Origin: Parcubacteria group bacterium GW2011_GWA2_48_9
GTDB lineage: Bacteria > Patescibacteriota > Patescibacteriia > UBA10025
Direction of reading: 5' to 3'
Assembly (NCBI GenBank): GCA_001003705.1
Contig: LCPQ01000002.1
Location: forward strand, 1 to 45,671
Length of the DNA: 45,671 nt
Shown: positions 8,203 to 16,864 of the stretch, in pieces
Layout: each line of letters opens with the position of its first letter
Position numbering within the stretch: position 1 is the first letter of the stretch
The notes under the pieces: model-generated
Database searches by the model: none
Told to the model about the DNA's origin: nothing
The model's input: the letters and a program-made list of their open reading frames with translations, nothing else
Made by a program: the position numbers and the translations under genes

Positions 8203-9957
8203 ATGTATATATTGCGAAAAGTTTTCTTTCTGCTGGCTGTCATTATCCTCATGGCTCCGTCTCTGGTCTTTGCTGACGGTATGATCGTTCCGCCGCCGGA
8301 TTATTGGATGCAGGAAACTGATCAGCAGGCCGTCATACTCTATGACAAAGGGGTAGAAACGCTTGTCGTCTCAACGACATTTCGAGGGAACGCTGATGAC
8401 TTTGCCTGGATCGTGCCGGTGCCGGGTAAGCCGGAGGTGAGTGGTGGGTCAGACGAGCTTTTTACCAGTCTCCAAGAACTCACCGGTTATCCATACACGT
8501 ATGAACCTAATTATTACGGCCTTGGAACTTCTGAAGATAAGGTGAGTGGTGGCGGTGTCACCGTCGTTGAAACCAAGCAGATAGATTACTATGACGTGAC
8601 GGTGCTAACTTCGGATGAGCAGAACGCGCTCGTCAACTGGCTGCAGGAACACGAATTCGACTTTCCAGATTCAGCTTCATATATCCTTAATAGCTATATA
8701 GAAAACGGTTGGTACTTCGTCGCTATGAGGATCAACCCCGAGAGTCTCGATTGGACCGATGTTACCGAGCAGTTGCGAACCGGACATGCCACTCCAGTAG
8801 TCATTTCATTTGAAACGGACAATATTGTTTACCCGCTCAAGATTTCCTCAGTGGTCAGCCAACAGATCGAACCAACCCTGAAGGTCCAAACAGAATATCT
8901 CGACACAGGGTTTATCGAGCAAGAAAATGCTCCTACGCTCACGGTTAGATATCGAAATAGTAGTGATATTGTCCAAACAGCGGTATTAGAGGACATCGCG
9001 GACTCAATCGTTACGACGTATACGAGTAATAACTACGGAAAGTTCGATCTTTGTGATATCGGAAGAAGCTCGTCATCTGAATCACATGCCTGTCTCATCA
9101 AGTTTGATACATCCGGCATACCAAAGAATGCCACCATCATTTCGGCAGAGCTTGGGCTGTATGCACAGTCTACCCCGATTGACTTGAGAATTGACGCCTA
9201 TCAGATCTTGCAGGAGTGGAGGGAAGGAAAGAGTAGTAATGGATCTGGTGAAGGCAACAACGCTGACATCGACGGCGTGACTGCGAGAGAGCGGTACTAC
9301 GGTACACCATGGGATACGGAGTTTATCGGAACTAATGGCATTGATGCTTCTGTTAAATCGTACGGAACGTCGACTACGTCAGGCGCGTTAGGGCAACACA
9401 CGATGATCATGGATCCGGGTTTAGTCAGCGGTTGGATCAGTGGGAACGCGGCAAATTACGGTATTGTGCTGAAAGCAACGTCCGGATCGGGAGTAGCAGC
9501 CTTCTTGTCGCGCGATACAAAAGATACTGACTGGCATATACAGAATCCCAGCCCTGCTTTTGCATCTAACGTTGATATTTTACTCTACGTCATCGCTGAC
9601 AATCAAATGTCACTCCCGAATTTCACCGCGACTTTTGCCAACACCATCGACAAAGAAAGCATTAAAAACTTGGCACTTAATGACCAGGGTGATCCCCTTT
9701 TGGACCCCTCTGGGAAGAAGTATTTCCTCACGAAGCTTTCAGCGACCATGCAGTATGCGGAAATGACGGAGGATTTATTTTTCCGCGATGCTTCTGCCAA
9801 CGAAACGATCGGGGACCCAATTACCCGCCCCGGCAGCAAGAGTATGCATCCGTTCTATATTGCCGTCGGCGCTGCCGTCGCCTTATCAATAGGTCTGGCA
9901 GTCATTATCCTCATAGTAAGCCAGAAGTCCTCACCACCAACAAGTATAAAAAACTAA
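8203..9957 (+). CDS. Secreted, membrane-anchored DUF2330 protein with an inserted DNRLRE-like domain
   Basis: 584 aa from ATG 8203, 10 bases after the previous gene. Signal peptide in residues 1-24 ending VFA-DG. The DUF2330 signature follows (GMIVPPPDYWMQ, FAWIVPVPGKPEV). At about residues 265-465 a beta-rich module (SSSSESHACLIKFDTSGI, ISAELGLYA, VSGWISGN, NYGIVL) resembles DNRLRE/Disaggr-type surface domains. The DUF2330 chain then seems to resume (FTATFANTIDKESIKNL, YFLTKLSATMQ) before a C-terminal membrane helix (about 550-575) and short cytoplasmic tail. So one extracellular domain is placed within another. Function unknown; probably cell surface. First of a run of envelope genes. Confidence 0.75.
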   Translation: MYILRKVFFLLAVIILMAPSLVFADGMIVPPPDYWMQETDQQAVILYDKGVETLVVSTTFRGNADDFAWIVPVPGKPEVSGGSDELFTSLQELTGYPYTYEPNYYGLGTSEDKVSGGGVTVVETKQIDYYDVTVLTSDEQNALVNWLQEHEFDFPDSASYILNSYIENGWYFVAMRINPESLDWTDVTEQLRTGHATPVVISFETDNIVYPLKISSVVSQQIEPTLKVQTEYLDTGFIEQENAPTLTVRYRNSSDIVQTAVLEDIADSIVTTYTSNNYGKFDLCDIGRSSSSESHACLIKFDTSGIPKNATIISAELGLYAQSTPIDLRIDAYQILQEWREGKSSNGSGEGNNADIDGVTARERYYGTPWDTEFIGTNGIDASVKSYGTSTTSGALGQHTMIMDPGLVSGWISGNAANYGIVLKATSGSGVAAFLSRDTKDTDWHIQNPSPAFASNVDILLYVIADNQMSLPNFTATFANTIDKESIKNLALNDQGDPLLDPSGKKYFLTKLSATMQYAEMTEDLFFRDASANETIGDPITRPGSKSMHPFYIAVGAAVALSIGLAVIILIVSQKSSPPTSIKN

Positions 9958-9972
9958 TTAACCATTATATCT

Positions 9973-10548
9973 ATGGAAGACATACTTCCCAAACCACCTC
10001 CGCCTCCATCTGCCCCGACGGGCATGACTGCTTCGATGAAAAAGTCACGCAAGCCTAAGGTCTCATGGGTTGCCGTTGTATTTGTTATTTTACTTACTCT
10101 TGTGTTAGTCATCCTTGGTGAGTGTTTCATGACCGACCTCAACCAATGGTTGAATCCAGCATACGACACGTACGGCGGGTCGTACCGGAGAGTTTCACCT
10201 GTGTATGACGAGGCGGTGCTGGCACGCCATTATGACCAGGCTGATTATGAACTGTATCGGCTGGCTATCCATACCGCTTTTGCTATTCCGCTCCTACTTG
10301 CCGGTTTTCTTTTTTACTTCTGGTTTATGTATAAGCGTTCCGATCATCCTAACAAGATTATCGTGTGGCCGTACTTCCTCCTGACGCTTTGGGTGATGCT
10401 CCATGTCATTTTAGAGGCATTCTACTTCCTCATTGAACAGTATGAGAAGCTTGGTATCTATATAGTTCTCATCCTTCTGGTCGTTGTTTTGACGTGGCTC
10501 GCGATGTTTGTCCAGAAGAAGTGGCATCAGAAGCATGGAATAACATAA
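9973..10548 (+). CDS. Four-helix integral membrane protein, unknown
   Basis: 191 aa. A Pro-rich cytoplasmic N-terminus (KPPPPPSAP) and a basic stretch precede four predicted membrane helices at about residues 34-52, 88-110, 116-138 and 144-165; a polar loop with several Tyr and Asp lies between helices 1 and 2. No charged residues suggest transport. The leader TTAACCATTATATCT-ATG is one of the C-rich, SD-less leaders common in this window. It lies between the DUF2330 protein and another small membrane protein, so an envelope role is likely. No family recognised. Confidence 0.75.
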   Translation: MEDILPKPPPPPSAPTGMTASMKKSRKPKVSWVAVVFVILLTLVLVILGECFMTDLNQWLNPAYDTYGGSYRRVSPVYDEAVLARHYDQADYELYRLAIHTAFAIPLLLAGFLFYFWFMYKRSDHPNKIIVWPYFLLTLWVMLHVILEAFYFLIEQYEKLGIYIVLILLVVVLTWLAMFVQKKWHQKHGIT

Positions 10549-10558
10549 GTATACCCAT

Positions 10559-10921
10559 ATGCCGAAGTACGAAATCAGTAAAGTCAATGTTCTTTCCATC
10601 GCGAAATTTTCCGCGATATTCAGCGTTCTGTCGTACATTGTTTGGGCAGTGTTATTTGCCGCGATCACATTGCTCACGAGCAGTTATTCACGCAGCCACT
10701 TCTTCGATTCCGGCATGGATTTTGGTGACGTAACGATTATCGCCCTTTTTTCAGGGCTCGTATTCGTGGCCGTGATGAGTTTCGGGGCAGGAGCACTCGT
10801 TGCGTGGCTCTACAATGTTATCGCTGGCCTTATTGGCGGGATGAAGATTAATATTGAACTTACCGAGCAGGACGATGAATCAGAAGATCGTTCAACAAAT
10901 GAACCAACCAATGCAACCTAA
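10559..10921 (+). CDS. Two-helix membrane protein, possibly DUF3566-like
   Basis: 120 aa. The N-terminus ISKVNVLSIAKFSAIFSVLSYIVW enters the first membrane helix (about residues 15-40); the second is about 60-90, ending in YNVIAGLIGGMKINIEL, followed by an acidic tail (EQDDESEDRS). The Leu/Phe-rich helix, then YN-x2-AGLIGG-x-KI order, recalls the DUF3566 transmembrane family, though I cannot confirm this. It starts 10 bases after the previous stop in the same operon-like run. Confidence 0.65.
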   Translation: MPKYEISKVNVLSIAKFSAIFSVLSYIVWAVLFAAITLLTSSYSRSHFFDSGMDFGDVTIIALFSGLVFVAVMSFGAGALVAWLYNVIAGLIGGMKINIELTEQDDESEDRSTNEPTNAT

Positions 10922-10930
10922 TTACCACCT

Positions 10931-11422
10931 ATGCCAATACCAGTAAAAGTTCTCAACCATCTTAAGAAATCCAAAACCCCGCATGAGATTATCGAGCATA
11001 AGACGGTCTTTACCGCATACGATCTCGCGCAGACCTTACGGGAGAAATTGTCCAACATTGCTAAAACACTTTTTATCAAGGTTGACAAAGAGTACAAGGT
11101 TATCGTAATTCCGGCCCATTACCGACTGGACATCCAGAAACTAAAGAAGTTGTTGAAAGCGAAGAAGATTTCCATCGCAAGCGAAAAAGACATGCAGAAA
11201 CAATTGAAAGTGAAGCCCGGTGCCCTCTCGCCTTTCGGGAGTGTGTACAAAGTCGGCGTTGTCGTTGACAAGTCGCTAGAAAAGCTCCAGAAAGCAATTT
11301 TCCAGGCGGGAAGTTTCACGGAGAGTTTCAGGATGAAGGTAAAAGATTTCATCAAGCTCGAACAGCCGGTGGTCGGAAGGTTTGTTGTGAAACCGGTAAA
11401 AGCAAAACCAAAGAAGAAATAG
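10931..11422 (+). CDS. YbaK/ProX-type aminoacyl-tRNA deacylase
   Basis: 163-aa single-domain protein that hydrolyses mischarged tRNA in trans (Cys- or Ala-tRNA-Pro in known members). Family marks: VLNHLKKSKTPHEIIEH, the catalytic-lysine segment IAKTLFIKVDKEYKVIVIPA, VKPGALSPFG and SFTESFRMKVKDFIKL. The C-terminus carries a Lys-rich extension (KPVKAKPKKK). Substrate cannot be predicted. Nine bases separate it from the preceding gene, and the leader is TTACCACCT-ATG without an SD site. Confidence 0.85.
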   Translation: MPIPVKVLNHLKKSKTPHEIIEHKTVFTAYDLAQTLREKLSNIAKTLFIKVDKEYKVIVIPAHYRLDIQKLKKLLKAKKISIASEKDMQKQLKVKPGALSPFGSVYKVGVVVDKSLEKLQKAIFQAGSFTESFRMKVKDFIKLEQPVVGRFVVKPVKAKPKKK

Positions 11423-11446
11423 TTACCATGTTACTGTGAATACTAC

Positions 11447-12379
11447 ATGCAGGATAGTCAAAAGGGTGTAGAACAATATATACAGCAGTGCCGTAGTGCC
11501 GGCATGCCCGACAGTGCGATCATTGCACAGCTGGTTGGGGGCGGGTGGAGCCGCAGTGATGCCGAAGCGGCCGTGATTGGTATCGTTGCAAACATGCAAC
11601 AGTCGTCGTCAAAGAAAAGGTGGCTCTGGATCACACTTGTTGGCGTAGGTGTGCTTATTACTGTTGCAGGGTTGTACCTGTTTGTGTTCCGAGATCCGGG
11701 TGGGCCCGGGATTTTTTCAAAGACGAATACTAACAAAAATACGGGAGCGTTGAGTAGCGATACGATCCCTCCATTTGACGCTCTCTTTTACGATTATAGT
11801 ACGTTCGGAAAGCCAATAGAGTACGTCGCGTTTCAAGAGCAAGCGGGTCGGGTCGATGCCATTACTAGTGCCCTTAGTTATTACTACTACATACAAAAGT
11901 CGTATCCGAATGACTTGGACGCACTCCTCGGAAAACCACCGCCCTTTGGGGATCCAAACTCAATGTACCGGAATCGAACGACTAATTATTTCTTGGATGA
12001 AGACGCAGTGACTTCGATCCCGTTAGATGTTTATACCGCCAAAGCGTACTCATACAGCAATCAAGGGGAAAATTATTCTTTACAGTATATGATCAAAGAC
12101 GTGCCTACAGAGAAAGATACTGATGGATATATGAAAAGGTATACTGATCCTGACTGGTATGATCTCGAGCAATTTATCGAAGGAATCAATACTGCCGACA
12201 AGTCATTTTTATCAGTTGAGGTAGAAAAAGGCCAAGATTCTGACGAGGACGGTCTTTCAGATCACGATGAAATTAGAGTCTACCATACAAGTTTATACGA
12301 CGAGGATACCGATGATGATGGTGTGAACGATTACGATGAGGTCCAGGCGGGCACCAATGCAAATGAAGCTCGCGAATAA
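11447..12379 (+). CDS. Membrane-anchored protein with pilin-like and Ca2+-binding (TSP3-like) regions, paralogue 1
   Basis: 310 aa. The N-terminal cytoplasmic module (EQYIQQCRSAGMPDSAI, GGGWSRSDAEAAVIG) is a short helical repeat shared with the next gene. A membrane helix (about residues 60-82) is followed by an Asn/Thr-rich linker (KTNTNKNTG) and an exported domain with a type IV pilin-like YYYYIQKSYPNDLDALLG segment. The C-terminus has two DxDxDG-type loops (DSDEDGLSDHDE, DTDDDGVNDYDE) that match thrombospondin-3-like Ca2+-binding repeats. Probably an extracytoplasmic surface protein; function unknown. Confidence 0.75.
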   Translation: MQDSQKGVEQYIQQCRSAGMPDSAIIAQLVGGGWSRSDAEAAVIGIVANMQQSSSKKRWLWITLVGVGVLITVAGLYLFVFRDPGGPGIFSKTNTNKNTGALSSDTIPPFDALFYDYSTFGKPIEYVAFQEQAGRVDAITSALSYYYYIQKSYPNDLDALLGKPPPFGDPNSMYRNRTTNYFLDEDAVTSIPLDVYTAKAYSYSNQGENYSLQYMIKDVPTEKDTDGYMKRYTDPDWYDLEQFIEGINTADKSFLSVEVEKGQDSDEDGLSDHDEIRVYHTSLYDEDTDDDGVNDYDEVQAGTNANEARE

Positions 12380-12391
12380 CCACCTGTCTCT

Positions 12392-13717
12392 ATGAATGGT
12401 CAATCCAATATTCAATCGTATATAGATCAGTGTCGTCAACAGGGAATGAACGACGAAAGCATCATTGCCTTGTTGGTTGCTGCCGGGTGGTCAGAGCAAG
12501 ACGTGAGAGGAGTTCTCGTTGGAGCCTCAAGTAATGCGTCCATCTCCTCGACATCGAGACGAAAATGGATTATCCCCACAGTTATATTACTTCTCCTCAT
12601 TGGAGCTGGTGCCGTGTACTGGTTTATTGTGAGGCCCCGTGCTGCGTTGGAAGATACCCAAGTAAATACAAATAACACTAATGTTGCCGCGGTTGTGCCC
12701 CAAGGTACTGACGTTATTGCTCGCGTATTCGGTGAGACGGTACTTCGCAGTGATGTGGAAGCTGCAACGCGGATGCTATTGAATATCGATCCCTTGTCTT
12801 CAGGCATTGGCGAATTTGCAGATGAAAATACATCTACTGAAATGTCGGTTCTTTTGAGATACATGGGTGCGCTTGTCGATAAAGAGGTCATTCGTCGGTT
12901 GGGTGCGGTTCCAAAAACAGATGAAGAAATCGTAAAGTACATTGAATCTGTAATGACTCAAGAATACTGGAACTACTTGTTTAATGAGGCAGGACTTCGA
13001 CAAGAAGACAGGGATATCTTTATCCATCTCCAAATAGCTGATCTTCGGGATACAGAACTCGAATCCCTTGTTAATGAGACATTGCAGGTTTCTTACACTG
13101 ATCTCCTAAGAAAACGTGTGACAGCAGAGTATAATGCTTTTAATAGAAAACTTGCATATCTTTCTGATGAAGAAAAGGAATACCTATCTTTGGACACCCA
13201 TCCCTCACGTCAAGTGTCAGAACTTTTTTTTGATGCAGATGCAAATTACTTAATCAATAATTTTGAGACACCTGTGCCAGATTTAGATATCCCAGTCACT
13301 CTCAAAGGCGAACTCATGGACTTGCAGCAAACGCCCAACACATTGACATCATTAGTGGAAGAAAACGGCTACTTCTATTTCGGTATGGTATATACGCCTG
13401 ATACATACGACTACCCCGAGGGTTTTGATAAGAGTGACGTTCTTATCGCTAAATTTCCATGGACAGAAGGTCTTTATGATTCGCTTCTTTCTTCTTTAAC
13501 GTGGGAAGATGGCCTCACTAATAACGAGATTGAAATATTCGACACTCCCGGACTTGAGCTCAAACTGACTAGCAGCATACTCGATGAGGATAGTGATGGG
13601 TTCTACGACTATCTTGAGTGGGTGTATGGAAGTGAGTCAGACGCCGTAGACACCGACGAAGACGGAAAAACTGATTTACAAGAATATGAAGCGGGCACTG
13701 ATCCAACTAAAGCTTAG
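12392..13717 (+). CDS. Membrane-anchored protein with SurA-like and Ca2+-binding (TSP3-like) regions, paralogue 2
   Basis: 441 aa, same plan as the gene 12 bases upstream: N-terminal helical module (QSYIDQCRQQGMNDESI, AAGWSEQDVRGVLVG), membrane helix (about residues 55-77), Asn-rich linker (VNTNNTN), an exported domain and C-terminal Ca2+ loops (DEDSDGFYDYLE, DTDEDGKTDLQE). The exported domain differs from that of paralogue 1: IARVFGETVLRSDVEA followed by a long helical part is reminiscent of the N-terminal chaperone domain of SurA/PrsA foldases, but no parvulin domain is evident. The pair thus keeps its ends and swaps the middle. Confidence 0.75.
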   Translation: MNGQSNIQSYIDQCRQQGMNDESIIALLVAAGWSEQDVRGVLVGASSNASISSTSRRKWIIPTVILLLLIGAGAVYWFIVRPRAALEDTQVNTNNTNVAAVVPQGTDVIARVFGETVLRSDVEAATRMLLNIDPLSSGIGEFADENTSTEMSVLLRYMGALVDKEVIRRLGAVPKTDEEIVKYIESVMTQEYWNYLFNEAGLRQEDRDIFIHLQIADLRDTELESLVNETLQVSYTDLLRKRVTAEYNAFNRKLAYLSDEEKEYLSLDTHPSRQVSELFFDADANYLINNFETPVPDLDIPVTLKGELMDLQQTPNTLTSLVEENGYFYFGMVYTPDTYDYPEGFDKSDVLIAKFPWTEGLYDSLLSSLTWEDGLTNNEIEIFDTPGLELKLTSSILDEDSDGFYDYLEWVYGSESDAVDTDEDGKTDLQEYEAGTDPTKA

Positions 13718-13726
13718 ATACCCCTG

Positions 13727-14431
13727 ATGCATAAAGTAAAACTCCAACAGTTCGAAGGGCCGCTTGATTTGCTGCTCCAGCTCATTGAACAAAAAGAGCT
13801 GGACATTTCGCAGGTGGCGCTTGCCGATGTGACTGAGCAATATATTAAATATCTTCAGCAAGTTGAACAGGCGTTGCCGGAAGAACTCGCTGATTTTCTC
13901 GTTGTTGCCGCCAAGCTTCTTTTAATCAAATCCCGCATCTTACTACCTTCTCTGGAGGTTGAAGAAGAAGGGTCCGACCTCGAACAGCAGCTACGGATGT
14001 ACCGCGAGTATTATGAAGCTTCGAAGGGCTTGCACGCCATGATTCTTAAGCGTCGATTTCTTTTTGCCCGTGATAAACCAGCCATAGTTATCGAGCCGGT
14101 ATTCAACCCGCCCAAAGGCATGACGAGCATGAGGCTGAAAGAACTGTTTCTGAATGTGCTTGCCGAAATCGAACCAATAATTTCCATGCCGAGGCAAGTG
14201 TATCACCGTACCATTTCCATCGAGGAAAAGATCAATAGTTTACGCGAGAAAATCCAGCAGCAAGCAACGATGAATTTTCAAAAACTTTTTACCAATTCGA
14301 AAGACAAGACCGAAATTATCGTGACATTCTTAGCACTTCTCGAACTCGTGAAGCAGCGAATTGTGGTAGTCGTGCAAAAAGATATCTTTTCCGATATAGA
14401 AATCAAACAATTTCCCGAACAAACAACGTAA
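13727..14431 (+). CDS. scpA: Segregation and condensation protein ScpA
   Basis: Kleisin subunit that bridges SMC heads in the bacterial condensin. 234 aa, usual length. It starts KLQQFEGPLDLLLQLIEQKELDI, the SMC-neck binding region, and continues ADFLVVAAKLLLIKSRILLP; a C-terminal winged helix follows (TEIIVTFLALLELVKQRIVVV). Immediately followed by scpB (9-base gap), the conserved pairing. The leader ATACCCCTG-ATG has no SD. Confidence 0.95.
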   Translation: MHKVKLQQFEGPLDLLLQLIEQKELDISQVALADVTEQYIKYLQQVEQALPEELADFLVVAAKLLLIKSRILLPSLEVEEEGSDLEQQLRMYREYYEASKGLHAMILKRRFLFARDKPAIVIEPVFNPPKGMTSMRLKELFLNVLAEIEPIISMPRQVYHRTISIEEKINSLREKIQQQATMNFQKLFTNSKDKTEIIVTFLALLELVKQRIVVVVQKDIFSDIEIKQFPEQTT

Positions 14432-14440
14432 CATTTTTTT

Positions 14441-15022
14441 ATGACACACCACACTCTTCGTCTGCGCATCGAAAGCCTCCTTTTCCTCGCCGGCAGGTCT
14501 ATGTCTGTAAAAAAACTTGCGGAGATCACCATGGCCTCTGCTGATGAAGTGACTGTCGCTGCCGAGGAAATCATGAAGGAATACAACCAAGAATCTCGCG
14601 GAGTCCACGTGATGAAAGCCGCGCAGAGCTACCAAATGGCCACGAATCCCGCCGTTGCCCACGTCGCGAAGGACTTCATTAAGTCTGAACAAAGCGGAGA
14701 GCTCACCAAACCTTCACTCGAAACACTGACGATTGTTGCTTACCGAGGGCCGATTACGAAGGCTGAACTTGAGCAGATTCGCGGCGTGAACTGCAGTCTC
14801 ATTTTGCGCAACCTGCTTATCAAAGGGTTGATTGAATTCCATGAAGATAAAGAAAAAATGGCTGCCATTTACCAGGTCACCATGGAGTTTCTCCAATTTC
14901 TCGGTGTACATAGGGTCGAGGAGCTCCCCGACTACGATCGTTTGCATAGGCATGAACATATTGAACAACTTTTGAAACAGCAGCAGGAATCGGTGAATAC
15001 GGACGAAGCTCCTGTTTCATAA
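14441..15022 (+). CDS. scpB: Segregation and condensation protein ScpB
   Basis: KITE subunit of the SMC-ScpAB complex, which dimerises and binds the ScpA linker. 193 aa with the two winged-helix domains: RIESLLFLAGRSMSVKKLAE and, in the second, LTKPSLETLTIVAYRGPITKAELEQIRGVNC. The Gln-rich C-terminus (EQLLKQQQESV) is variable in the family. smc itself is not in the window. Confidence 0.95.
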   Translation: MTHHTLRLRIESLLFLAGRSMSVKKLAEITMASADEVTVAAEEIMKEYNQESRGVHVMKAAQSYQMATNPAVAHVAKDFIKSEQSGELTKPSLETLTIVAYRGPITKAELEQIRGVNCSLILRNLLIKGLIEFHEDKEKMAAIYQVTMEFLQFLGVHRVEELPDYDRLHRHEHIEQLLKQQQESVNTDEAPVS

Positions 15023-15033
15023 CCACCCCTGCC

Positions 15034-15996
15034 ATGCTCGACCTGTATCTTTTTTTTCTTTTTGCGCTTTTTGGCTACGATATTCCCACGGATTATTCAG
15101 CACTTCTTGACGATGAAAAGGTCAGTATCGTCGAAGAGGTACTAACGCCGCCTTCAACAGTTGGAACCGGCAGCCTGGTGGTGTCTATTCCACCTATTAA
15201 GGTTGATCCGTATGCCTGGCCTCCCCGTATTGAGGCGGAGGCCGGTATTGTTGTCGACCCTGAAAGCGGGAAAATTCTTTGGGAGCGGAAAAAGGACACC
15301 CAGCATCCAATTGCCAGTTTAACCAAGCTGATGACGGCGACGGTCGTCTTAGATGCTGCACCAGATTTTTCATCCCAGGTCACTGCCGTTGACGCCGATG
15401 AACGACCGGCGGAAGGCAGCTGGCTTCAAATACGGGAGAGCGAGACAGTCACACTCCAAGACCTCTTAGCCGCGACTCTCATCGGTTCGAGGAATAACGC
15501 AGTGCGGATGCTGGTACGCGGGACTGGCATCACGGAGGAAGACTGCCTGAAGCGTATGAATGAGAAGGCATCGAGCCTCGGCATGGCCGGTACGCACTTC
15601 ACCGATGTTACTGGCTTGGATCCGGCTAACGTTTCTACCGCGAGCGACCTTGCGAAGCTAGTGGCGCACGCTTTTACCTACGAACGCTTGCGTACGGCCG
15701 CACTCTCAACCAGCTATGACATAGTCACGTTTGAAAAAAAACGGGTTCTCCACATTGAGACGACAAACAAGCTACTTCCCGATACACATTTTGTATTTCG
15801 GGGCGCGAAGACGGGTTACTTGGATGAAGCTGGTTATACATTCGCCGCCCACGTAGAGCGACAGCGCGAACAAGTGATTATGATACTTTTGGGTGCACCG
15901 TCTGCCGATGCACGTTTTACTGAAGCTGCGGCACTGGCTGATTGGGCATTTCGGAACTATCGCTGGTTCTCGTTTTTTACAACACCGCCCACATAG
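15034..15996 (+). CDS. D-alanyl-D-alanine carboxypeptidase (peptidase S11)
   Basis: Penicillin-binding protein 5-type enzyme that removes the terminal D-Ala of peptidoglycan stem peptides. 320 aa. A hydrophobic N-terminus (residues 1-14) may act as signal or anchor. Active-site motifs complete: SLTK (Ser95, Lys98), SRN (Ser152, Asn154) and KTG (Lys259), with TGLDPANVSTASDLAKL typical of S11. The PBP5-like C-terminal beta domain and amphipathic anchor are missing, so the enzyme may be held by its N-terminus. Ends before a 90-base gap preceding tpiA. Confidence 0.92.
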   Translation: MLDLYLFFLFALFGYDIPTDYSALLDDEKVSIVEEVLTPPSTVGTGSLVVSIPPIKVDPYAWPPRIEAEAGIVVDPESGKILWERKKDTQHPIASLTKLMTATVVLDAAPDFSSQVTAVDADERPAEGSWLQIRESETVTLQDLLAATLIGSRNNAVRMLVRGTGITEEDCLKRMNEKASSLGMAGTHFTDVTGLDPANVSTASDLAKLVAHAFTYERLRTAALSTSYDIVTFEKKRVLHIETTNKLLPDTHFVFRGAKTGYLDEAGYTFAAHVERQREQVIMILLGAPSADARFTEAAALADWAFRNYRWFSFFTTPPT

Positions 15997-16085
15997 TGTA
16001 TGATTGAGTTGTATTTTATGCAGTATTGCACTACTTTTGTTCGTGAAGTGCCTCCCCTCACACCCACGTTTATTAATTGATACAT

Positions 16086-16850
16086 ATGGCCTCTCACCCT
16101 ATCGTTGTCGGCAACTGGAAGATGAATCTCAATAGCAAGCAGACTGGTGAGTTAATTATGAGTGTGAAAAAGGAGGCCTCCAAACACTCATCTGTCAGTG
16201 TCATTGTGGCGCCGTCTTTTACATACCTCGACAGTGTCGGCAAAATCCTCAAAGGAAGCAAAGTCCAGCTCGCGGGGCAGAATATGTTCTGGGAATCGGA
16301 GGGTGCGTATACGGGTGAAATTTCTGCTCCGATGCTCATGGAATCTGGATGCTCACATGTCATTATCGGCCATTCCGAACGGCGCAAATATCTCCGTGAG
16401 ACCGACCACATGATTCACAGAAAAATGGTTCAGGCTCTCGAGTGTGGTCTCGTCCCCATCGTGTGCATCGGAGAAACATTCGAACAACGCCAGCAAGGCA
16501 TAAAGGATCTCGTCGTCATGCAACAGCTGCAAGCAATTTTCGGCGGGTTAATTCCCACAGAAAAGCAAAATATCGTTATTGCGTATGAGCCCATCTGGGC
16601 TGTCGGCACCGGCCAGGCGTGTGATCCAAACGAAGCTCGCGAAACTATTCAAGTGCTGAAGCATGCGCTGATAGATATGTACCAGGAACACGTAGTACAA
16701 CAGAATTTTGTGGCTCTCTACGGCGGCAGTGTTGATCATACTACTATTACACAGTATGTCGACGGCGACATTATTAACGGGGTGCTCGTCGGTGGAGCCA
16801 GTACTCGTCTCGATTCTATGCTTGGCATGATTCGCGCGGTAGATACATAA
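16086..16850 (+). CDS. tpiA: Triosephosphate isomerase
   Basis: Interconverts dihydroxyacetone phosphate and glyceraldehyde 3-phosphate. 254 aa from ATG 16086, which gives MASHPIVVGNWKMN; an in-frame ATG lies three codons upstream (16077). Lys12 (NWKMN), His96 (IIGHSERR) and Glu168 (AYEPIWAVGTG) are the catalytic residues, and LYGGSVD binds phosphate. First gene of a glycolytic set with fba and gap, separated by 14 and 10 bases. Confidence 0.96.
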   Translation: MASHPIVVGNWKMNLNSKQTGELIMSVKKEASKHSSVSVIVAPSFTYLDSVGKILKGSKVQLAGQNMFWESEGAYTGEISAPMLMESGCSHVIIGHSERRKYLRETDHMIHRKMVQALECGLVPIVCIGETFEQRQQGIKDLVVMQQLQAIFGGLIPTEKQNIVIAYEPIWAVGTGQACDPNEARETIQVLKHALIDMYQEHVVQQNFVALYGGSVDHTTITQYVDGDIINGVLVGGASTRLDSMLGMIRAVDT

Positions 16851-16864
16851 ACTTTTACCCTACT

